12,597 nt of DNA, taken from the NCBI GenBank assembly GCA_050258555.1, contig JBLMZA010000064.1, positions 1-12,597 on the forward strand, in the 5' to 3' direction. A program made the position numbers and the translations under genes. Source of the DNA: CAISDA01 sp050258555. Lineage in GTDB: Bacteria > Bacteroidota > Ignavibacteria > UBA10030 > UBA8401. The notes under the pieces were generated by a model. The model was given only the letters and a program-made list of their open reading frames with translations. It ran no database searches and was not told the origin of the DNA. Position 1 is the stretch's first letter. Every line of letters begins with the position of its first letter. This document shows, piece after piece, positions 7,086-12,597 of this stretch.

Positions 7086-8348
7086 ATGACATCACGCGAA
7101 CGGGTACTGGCGGCCATCAATCACAGGGAGCCGGACCGCGTGCCGCTCGATCTCGGCGCGACGCCGAGTTCCGGCATCTCGGCCATCGCCTACGGCAATC
7201 TTCTTTCCGAACTTGGGCGAGCGGAGCTTCCCATCCTCATCTACGATGTCGTGCAGCAACTGGCACAGCCCGACATGTCCGTGCTCGACGGCTTCGGCGT
7301 CGACGTGCTCGATATCGGACGCATGTTCAACGATCGTCCTTCAGACTGGGCGCCTGTGACAATGGCAAACGGCCGCGATGCGTTCTATCCCGCATGGTAT
7401 CATCCCATCCGCCGGGAAGACGGCTCGTATGTGACATATGACGATGACGGAGCGCGCGTGCTCTCGAAAATGCCGGCGCGTGCGACGTTCTTCGATCAGA
7501 CGTATTTCCCGTACGTGGACGGCTATCCCGAGTCGTACGAATCGCTCGATTGTGAAATGAACCGCATCATGTGGTCGCGCCACGTGCACTCGCCATGGGA
7601 TCATGCAGGCGACGAGGGCTTCTGGGAGACGCTGAGGGAAAAGACGCTGCGCCTGCGCGCAGAAACCGACAAGGCCCTCATGGTCGTCTGCGGCTGCAAT
7701 TTGTTCGAGTGGGGAACATTCCTGCGGAGGATCGACAACTTCCTGATGGACCTGGCATGCGATCCCGTGAATGTCGAGCGCCTGCTCGACGAGCTCATGA
7801 TCCGGCATCTTTCCACGCTCGAAAAAGTCTGCGCCTCGGTCGGCGACATTGTGGACATCATCCGCTTCGGCGACGATTTGGGCACAACGCAGGGACCGTT
7901 CATGTCGCCCGAGACCTACCGGGCGCTCTTCAAGCCGCGGCACCGCATGCTCTGCGACTATGTGAAATCGCATAGCCGGATGCATACGTTCATCCACTCC
8001 TGCGGATCGATCGCGCTTCTGATGCCGGATCTGATCGAAGCCGGCATCGAGATCTTCAATCCCGTGCAGACGAACGCCTGGGGCATGGATCCCGAAACAT
8101 TGAAGCGGGAATTCGGGCGCGACTGCACGTTCTGGGGCGGAGGCATCGAGACGGCCGGCATGCTCAATATCGGCACGCCGGAAGCAATCAAGGCGCAGGT
8201 GTGCCGGCGCATGGAGATCTTTTCGAAGGGCGGGGGATTCGTCTTCAACACGGTGCACAACATCCTTCCCGACGTGCCGGCAAAAAATATCGTGGCGATG
8301 TTCAGTGCCGTCAGGGACTTCAACGCATCACACTATTCCACAAGGTAG
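7086..8348 (+). CDS. Uroporphyrinogen decarboxylase-family protein (not HemE)
   Basis: The 420-residue protein has the UroD/MtaA fold family start TSRERVLAAINHREPDRVPLDLG, DDLG at 263-266 followed by GPFMSPETYRALFKPRH, and FIHSCGS with H304 and C306. True HemE is shorter and carries an RQAGRY motif near its N-terminus, absent here. In corrinoid methyltransferases such as MtaA, an HxC motif with a later cysteine binds zinc. Here the HxC is present, but the later cysteine is missing and the C-terminal motif reads GGGFVFNTVHNI, with H391. A metal site of H304, C306 and perhaps H391 is inferred. No corrinoid protein is nearby. Such UroD-like proteins are frequent near sugar catabolic genes, and the next gene, 5 bases on, is a mutarotase. 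No clear ribosome binding site is seen. The reaction is unknown. Confidence 0.8.
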   Translation: MTSRERVLAAINHREPDRVPLDLGATPSSGISAIAYGNLLSELGRAELPILIYDVVQQLAQPDMSVLDGFGVDVLDIGRMFNDRPSDWAPVTMANGRDAFYPAWYHPIRREDGSYVTYDDDGARVLSKMPARATFFDQTYFPYVDGYPESYESLDCEMNRIMWSRHVHSPWDHAGDEGFWETLREKTLRLRAETDKALMVVCGCNLFEWGTFLRRIDNFLMDLACDPVNVERLLDELMIRHLSTLEKVCASVGDIVDIIRFGDDLGTTQGPFMSPETYRALFKPRHRMLCDYVKSHSRMHTFIHSCGSIALLMPDLIEAGIEIFNPVQTNAWGMDPETLKREFGRDCTFWGGGIETAGMLNIGTPEAIKAQVCRRMEIFSKGGGFVFNTVHNILPDVPAKNIVAMFSAVRDFNASHYSTR

Positions 8349-8353
8349 AAACG

Positions 8354-8677
8354 ATGAAACGGTTTGGTCAGGTGATCGGCGTGAAGCCGGAAGCCTTCGA
8401 GCGCTACAGGCAGCATCATGCGGCCGTGTGGCCCGAGGTGCTGGCGATGATCAAAGAGTGCCATATCGAGAACTATTCGATCTTCCACAAGGACGGGCAG
8501 CTCTTCGCGTACTTCGAATACACGGGAGAGGATTTCGAGGCCGATATGGCGCGCATGGCCGCCGATCCTTCGACGCAGAAGTGGTGGGCCGTGATGGAGC
8601 CGATGCAGGAGCCCGTTGCCAACCGCAAGCCGGGCGAGTGGTGGGCCTCGATGGACGAAGTCTTCCATCTGGATTAA
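8354..8677 (+). CDS. L-rhamnose mutarotase family protein (possibly L-fucose type)
   Basis: A 107-residue protein of the RhaM (DUF718) family, which interconverts the alpha and beta anomers of L-rhamnose in the cytoplasm so that the isomerase can use it. Y18 and H22, in RYRQHHAAVWPE, fall at the same positions as the active-site Tyr18 and His22 of E. coli RhaM. The paired tryptophans in TQKWWAVM match the active-site WW, and the end DEVFHLD matches EVFYLP. Related bacterial proteins of this subgroup are also annotated as type 2 L-fucose mutarotase, so the sugar is uncertain and I give no symbol. AAGG at 8342-8345 lies 8 bases before the ATG and inside the end of the UroD-family gene, which fits tight coupling. 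No rhamnose or fucose isomerase, kinase or aldolase is in the window. Confidence 0.88.
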   Translation: MKRFGQVIGVKPEAFERYRQHHAAVWPEVLAMIKECHIENYSIFHKDGQLFAYFEYTGEDFEADMARMAADPSTQKWWAVMEPMQEPVANRKPGEWWASMDEVFHLD

Positions 8678-8690
8678 GCCGGACCATTGC

Positions 8691-8722
8691 TTGACTTTTC
8701 CCGGCCGTCTCAGTATTATAAT
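8691..8722 (+). promoter_or_regulatory. Candidate promoter of the TonB-dependent receptor gene
   Basis: TTGACT at 8691-8696 is followed after 17 bases by TATTAT at 8714-8719, and overlapping it is a perfect TATAAT at 8717-8722, 20 bases from the -35. This is the best promoter-like sequence in the window. Transcription starting near 8728 would give a leader of roughly 118 bases before the receptor gene. In that leader I see no recognisable riboswitch; a lone TTGACA at 8779-8784 has no good -10 partner. Confidence 0.55.
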
Positions 8723-8845
8723 GCCATCGCTGCAGACGTTCGCTCGATTTTTTCACATCCATCCCTGCCTATGCTTGGTTGACACGATTTAACTCACACA
8801 TTCGATCACACACGGTGCCGATTTTTTATCAGCATCGAAACTGAC

Positions 8846-10999
8846 GTGAGAAAAATCATGCCGACCCGAACCAACAACGAAGCCGCGCGCACGGCCGCTG
8901 TTTTTTTCTTCCTTTTCATCTTTTTTCTCGCCGCTCGCGCTGCCGGGCAGGTGAAACCCGACTCAGTGAGGGCGCGCGTCTATATCATGCCGGATGTCCC
9001 GGTCAATGCCAATCGGGAAATCTCTCTCCATGCCCTCGATACATTGAAGCCGGTCGATCTTCAACACATGCCCACGCTCTTTTCCATCGTTCTGAGCAGC
9101 ATCAAGATCCTGCCCGGCGTCTCCTCGAACACGGAGCTTTCCAGCACATACAACGTGCGCGGCGGAAATTTCGACGAGAACCTCATCTACATCAACGGCT
9201 TTGAAATCTCCCAGCCGTATCTCGTGCAGCAGGGCATCGAGCAAAGCCAGTCGATTATCAACGAAGACATGGTGTCGAGCCTGGAATTCCACCACGGGGC
9301 GTTCCCCGTGCATCTGGGAGATAAAATGTCCTCCGCGCTCTCTGTGAAGTATTATACCGGGGAAGAGGATGAATTCGGAGGCACGGCGCATGCCGACTTG
9401 TTCAATGCCGGTCTGACGCTGCACGATAAGACGGGAACATTCAGCTGGAGGGCGGGAGTCCGCTATGCGTATCCGATTCTCTTCGAGAGGAGTCTTCAGT
9501 CTTCGGGACTCTATCATCCGAGTTTCGGCGACATACAAGTGCTCGGGTCCTATCATATGCCCGATAACGCCGAGCTGCAGCTTTTATTGATTACGGCCAG
9601 GAATACATTCGCCGTCACGCCGCAGCGTACATTCGGCAGGCTCACCACAACCTATGCGGATCGGACGCTGAGCGAGCTGGAATATACGGGCAACAGCAAT
9701 TATACGAATGCCACGACGCTTGCGGGCGTGAAATTCATCAGGCCGTTCGGCGGCACTTCCATCCTGACGACATCGCTTGCATATTCCCATATCAACGAGG
9801 AGTATGAAAAATATTATTCATACAACAACCCCTATGCGTTGCAGGGGCAATCCAAAAAACAATATGATGTGACGGATAATTCGCTTGTCTCACGGAAACT
9901 GGAATTGATCTCCGATTACACCGTGACATCCCGGGCGCACACGATCAAAGCGGGCATGAATCTCCGGCTTTCGAAATTGGAAAGCGCTCTGGACAGGGCG
10001 ACGCTCTATGGCGATCCGGATCTGAGGCTTCATGCATTGAATGCCGCGAATCAGACATTAAATGCCCGCTTCAATACCGTAGCAGCCTACATCGAAGACA
10101 ACGTCTCCCTGCACACGAACGTGAGCGTCGATGCCGGCGTAAGGGCGCTGAAATATTATTTCAACGGAGAGCTGCTCGTCAGTCCGCGCGCCGGCGTCAC
10201 ATACAGAGCCGGCACCAGGCATGCTTTCAGCCTCACGTGGGGACACTATTATCAGCCGCCGTATTTTTATGAAACCTGGGATAAAAGTCTGCAGACGGCG
10301 CAATCGCTTCTGGCGCCAAAGAGCGTTCAATATAATGCGAGGTGGGAATATCACCCGAAGGAGCGCGCAACCTACACCGCGGAAGTGTTTTATAAACATC
10401 TGACGCGTCTCATTCCGTATTCCGTCGATCAGCTGCGACTGTCCTACCAGTCCGGCAATCATTTCGAAGGTTATGCCGCCGGCATGGATCTGCAGTATGA
10501 GGGCGAACTGGTGCGGGGAGTGCGGACGTGGTTCGGATACAGCTATTTGAATTGCCAGGAAAAAGACGCGCGCTCGATGTCTTCCTATCAGCCGAGACCG
10601 TTGGACCAGACGCATACCTTGAGGATTTATCTGCAGGATCGCGGGCGGACCAATCCGAATTTTCAGGCCCATGTGTTATTGCTTCTGGGATCGGGCTATC
10701 ACTACTATCGGATGATGAGCGTACCGGGATCGGCTCCCGGTACGTATGAGATCGTACCCGATTTCACCAGGACGCGCGAGTATCCGTTTTATGAGCGCGT
10801 GGATATGGGATTGTCCTACCGGTTTCCGTTCGGCGAGGGCAAGGGAATTACGCTCATTGCGGAGGTGCTCAATGTCTTCGACAAATACAATGTCTCCTCC
10901 TATTCATGGTATATCTTTGAAAGCGGCTCGAGGCCCGAGCTCGTTCCCAACATTCTCTCGCCCCGGTATTTCAATGCCGGCTTCCGATTCGATTTTTAA
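8846..10999 (+). CDS. TonB-dependent outer-membrane receptor
   Basis: A 717-residue outer-membrane transporter driven by TonB. The N-terminus is a signal peptide: basic start, hydrophobic core AVFFFLFIFFLAA around residues 18-30, and a cleavage region ARAAGQ. The plug domain follows, with SIKILPGVSSNTELSSTYNVRGGNFDENLIYINGFEI and SSLEFHHGAFPVHLGDKMSSALSVKY. The remainder shows alternating aromatic beta-strands of a 22-strand barrel type and ends YFNAGFRFDF with the terminal phenylalanine expected for barrel insertion. There is no N-terminal carboxypeptidase-like domain and no SusD partner, so this is not a classical SusC. The start may be GTG 8846 or ATG 8858; both keep the signal peptide and neither has a clear ribosome binding site. 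By eye, the coding sequence is more AT-rich than the genes to its left. The substrate is unknown. Confidence 0.9.
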   Translation: MRKIMPTRTNNEAARTAAVFFFLFIFFLAARAAGQVKPDSVRARVYIMPDVPVNANREISLHALDTLKPVDLQHMPTLFSIVLSSIKILPGVSSNTELSSTYNVRGGNFDENLIYINGFEISQPYLVQQGIEQSQSIINEDMVSSLEFHHGAFPVHLGDKMSSALSVKYYTGEEDEFGGTAHADLFNAGLTLHDKTGTFSWRAGVRYAYPILFERSLQSSGLYHPSFGDIQVLGSYHMPDNAELQLLLITARNTFAVTPQRTFGRLTTTYADRTLSELEYTGNSNYTNATTLAGVKFIRPFGGTSILTTSLAYSHINEEYEKYYSYNNPYALQGQSKKQYDVTDNSLVSRKLELISDYTVTSRAHTIKAGMNLRLSKLESALDRATLYGDPDLRLHALNAANQTLNARFNTVAAYIEDNVSLHTNVSVDAGVRALKYYFNGELLVSPRAGVTYRAGTRHAFSLTWGHYYQPPYFYETWDKSLQTAQSLLAPKSVQYNARWEYHPKERATYTAEVFYKHLTRLIPYSVDQLRLSYQSGNHFEGYAAGMDLQYEGELVRGVRTWFGYSYLNCQEKDARSMSSYQPRPLDQTHTLRIYLQDRGRTNPNFQAHVLLLLGSGYHYYRMMSVPGSAPGTYEIVPDFTRTREYPFYERVDMGLSYRFPFGEGKGITLIAEVLNVFDKYNVSSYSWYIFESGSRPELVPNILSPRYFNAGFRFDF

Positions 11000-11114
11000 C
11001 AAGCCCCGATAAAAAAGCCGAAAAAATTCATCCATGAAGGAACCATGGGACGACGTCGCCATGTTCGAAAGAACAATACCAAGGCATTGTGAAATTACGG
11101 AACGGAACCCGCTT

Positions 11115-12449
11115 ATGGATCAGACGATCGTTCAGACATTGCAGCGTGAATTTACGGGCGAAGTGATTCTGCCTCAAGACGGCGCATACGAACAAGCGCG
11201 AGCCGTGTATGTCGGGAAAGGGTCTCCGGCCATCGTGCTGCGGCCGGCAAGCCCGGCCGATGTCGCCTCGGCCATCCGGTTTGCCGTTTCAAATTCGCTG
11301 GCTATTTCGGTGCGCAGCGGCGGGCACAGTGTGGCGGGACTGAGCACCAGCAACGGCGGAGTCGTCATCGATCTTTCATCGATCAACGGCGTCGATATTC
11401 TCGACAGATCGAAGGGAATCGTGCGCATCGGATCGGGTGCGACATGGAAACAAGTCGCCGTGGCGCTTCAGGAGCACGGGCTTGCGCTTTCCTCCGGAGA
11501 TACGGCTTCTGTGGGCATCGGAGGCCTCACGCTCGGCGGAGGAATCGGCTGGATGGTGCGCAAACACGGATTGACGATCGATCACATGATCGCGGCAGAG
11601 CTTGTCACGGCATCCGGCGAGATGCTCCGTGTGAGTGCGGAGGAATATCCGGAGTTATTCTGGGCCATTCGCGGTGGCGGGGGAAATTTCGGCGTGGTCA
11701 CGCATTTCGAATTCGCCGCGCATCCGGTGCGGCAGGTCTATTCGGGCATGATCATCTACTCGCTTGAAAACGTGCAGGCATTGCTTGCGGGATGGCGTGA
11801 TGCCATGCGCGCGGCGCCCGAGGAGCTCACGGTCATGTTCCTTCTGCTGCCCTCGATGATGGGAAATCCTCCCGCGGCGATCGCGTGGTGCTGCTATGCG
11901 GGCGACGAAGAGCAGGAGGCCATGAAGGCGATCGATCCCCTGCTCCGTATCGGCACCGTGGTGCAGAACATGGTGACGAGGAAAAATTATTCTGAAGTGC
12001 TTGAGGAGGCTCATCCTCCCGACGGGGTGAACGTCGTCGTTCAAAACGGTTTTGTGGAGCATCTGACCGATGATCTTCTTGCCGAACTTGCGCGGCATTA
12101 CGGCAAGGCCGCAAGTCCGGCATTGCAGATCCGCTACCTTCGCGGCGCGATCAATCGTGTGCCGGCCGATGCCACGGCATTCGCCCACCGCACAAGCGAG
12201 GCGCTGCTCATTCCGGCGATCTTTCTTCCTCTCGATGCCTCGGAGGCCGATATTCATGCGGCCATGACGCCGTGGAAAGCGATTGCGCCCTTTTGCTGCG
12301 GCGGGTACGTCAATTTCTTCAGCACATCAACCGATGAAGATGTTGCGGCCTGTTATCCGAAAGCGACGTATGAGCGTCTTTCGAAGGTCAAAAAAACGTT
12401 TGATCCCGGAAATATTTTCCGTCAGAATTACAACGTGAAGCCGATGTAA
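11115..12449 (+). CDS. FAD-linked oxidase, berberine-bridge (BBE) type
   Basis: A 444-residue flavoprotein with an N-terminal PCMH-type FAD-binding domain (IVLRPASPADVASAIRFA, then VRSGGHSVAGLST) and a C-terminal BBE domain ending YERLSKVKKTFDPGNIFRQNYNVKP. H71 in RSGGHS is the residue that usually carries the covalent FAD bond. The second attachment cysteine of bicovalent members is replaced by T130 in SSGDTASVGIGG, so a single covalent link is expected. GGIGWMVRKHGLTIDHM and RGGGGNFGVVTHFEF are typical of the family, whose members oxidise sugars, alcohols or secondary metabolites with oxygen. The frame is open back to ATG 11034, but family N-termini resemble MDQTIVQTLQREF, so ATG 11115 is preferred. 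No signal peptide is seen, so it is probably cytoplasmic. The substrate is unknown. No terminator separates it from the receptor gene, so co-transcription is possible. Confidence 0.87.
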   Translation: MDQTIVQTLQREFTGEVILPQDGAYEQARAVYVGKGSPAIVLRPASPADVASAIRFAVSNSLAISVRSGGHSVAGLSTSNGGVVIDLSSINGVDILDRSKGIVRIGSGATWKQVAVALQEHGLALSSGDTASVGIGGLTLGGGIGWMVRKHGLTIDHMIAAELVTASGEMLRVSAEEYPELFWAIRGGGGNFGVVTHFEFAAHPVRQVYSGMIIYSLENVQALLAGWRDAMRAAPEELTVMFLLLPSMMGNPPAAIAWCCYAGDEEQEAMKAIDPLLRIGTVVQNMVTRKNYSEVLEEAHPPDGVNVVVQNGFVEHLTDDLLAELARHYGKAASPALQIRYLRGAINRVPADATAFAHRTSEALLIPAIFLPLDASEADIHAAMTPWKAIAPFCCGGYVNFFSTSTDEDVAACYPKATYERLSKVKKTFDPGNIFRQNYNVKPM

Positions 12450-12560
12450 GCGCGTGAGGTGGCGGAGGGAGAGCATACCCGGCTTCATGGGACGGGAACG
12501 ACAGAGGCGGGCAGCCTGTTTCTCAGATTACATGCCATCTATTTTATCACAATCTGGGAG

Positions 12561-12597
12561 AGGAGAGGGATATGCTCACAGCAGTGGCGGTAAATAA
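12561..12597 (+). CDS. Possible start of a gene running off the window (partial)
   Basis: AGGAG at 12561-12565, in a purine-rich run, lies 6 bases before ATG 12572. The frame reads MLTAVAVN and stays open to the window end, the coding part being 12572-12597. The ribosome binding site is the strongest in the right half of the window. Eight codons are too few to name a product. The remaining 12450-12560 shows no convincing gene, terminator or promoter. Confidence 0.35.

Noticed and set aside
5137..7095. A 652-codon open frame on the - strand spanning the glycosyltransferase, the amidase and their gap
   Set aside because: It crosses two well-supported + strand genes and has shadow-like composition without motifs. 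Long antisense frames are common at this codon bias.
45..8348. A haem biosynthesis cluster made of hemW and a UroD gene
   Set aside because: HemW is a haem chaperone rather than a pathway enzyme, and the UroD-family protein lacks HemE motifs. The two are about 6 kb apart with unrelated genes between them.
8728..8845. A riboswitch, for example cobalamin, in the receptor leader
   Set aside because: The leader has no B12-box-like sequence or stable multi-stem structure that I can recognise by eye.
12471..12577. Imperfect inverted pair GAGCATACCC and GGGATATGCTC flanking the final gap
   Set aside because: The arms are about 86 bases apart and differ by a base, and the right arm coincides with a ribosome binding site and start codon. 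Chance is the simpler reading.

Overview
The window is a bacterial chromosomal segment carrying nine complete genes, all on the + strand, plus scraps of a gene at each edge. The best taxonomic pointer is the 919-residue DUF2723/GT117-type membrane protein, whose motifs (WDVGEF, QVPHPPGSPL, REQYGD, PRERDYFF, NGDNDTFPLWYLQ) are those of Bacteroidota-type proteins. A TonB-dependent receptor with a signal peptide shows a Gram-negative outer membrane. The sequence is moderately GC-rich and several genes lack an obvious Shine-Dalgarno site. Together this suggests a GC-rich member of the Bacteroidota/Chlorobiota/Ignavibacteriota (FCB) assemblage. That placement is inference; the window has no rRNA or other phylogenetic marker.

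Layout: 45-1190 is hemW (radical SAM haem chaperone), whose start overlaps the stop of a possible upstream frame. 1292-4051 is the DUF2723 membrane protein, preceded by a plausible sigma70-like promoter. 4196-4969 (class I SAM methyltransferase) and 5014-6135 (GT4 glycosyltransferase) follow. The junctions around this pair contain three copies of a palindromic repeat (head TTGTGGGG, core GGCGAAGC/GCTTCGCC), and a different palindrome (CGACACGT/ACGTGTCG) lies after the glycosyltransferase. 6187-7071 (N-carbamoylputrescine amidase-like nitrilase), 7086-8348 (UroD-family protein that is not HemE) and 8354-8677 (L-rhamnose/L-fucose mutarotase family) are closely spaced and probably co-transcribed. 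A promoter-bearing gap of 168 bases precedes 8846-10999, a TonB-dependent receptor, then 11115-12449, a berberine-bridge-type FAD oxidase. A strong ribosome binding site at the right edge may begin another gene.

How the genes may work together: the GT117-type protein, methyltransferase and glycosyltransferase look like surface or envelope glycan modification. The UroD-like protein and mutarotase suggest handling of deoxyhexoses such as rhamnose or fucose. The receptor and the FAD oxidase may concern uptake and oxidation of a carbohydrate or other small molecule. These links rest on adjacency alone. I found no CRISPR array, transposase, phage gene, tRNA, rRNA, defence system or toxin-antitoxin pair. 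The least ordinary feature is the small palindromic repeat family clustered at the gene junctions between 4081 and 6164.
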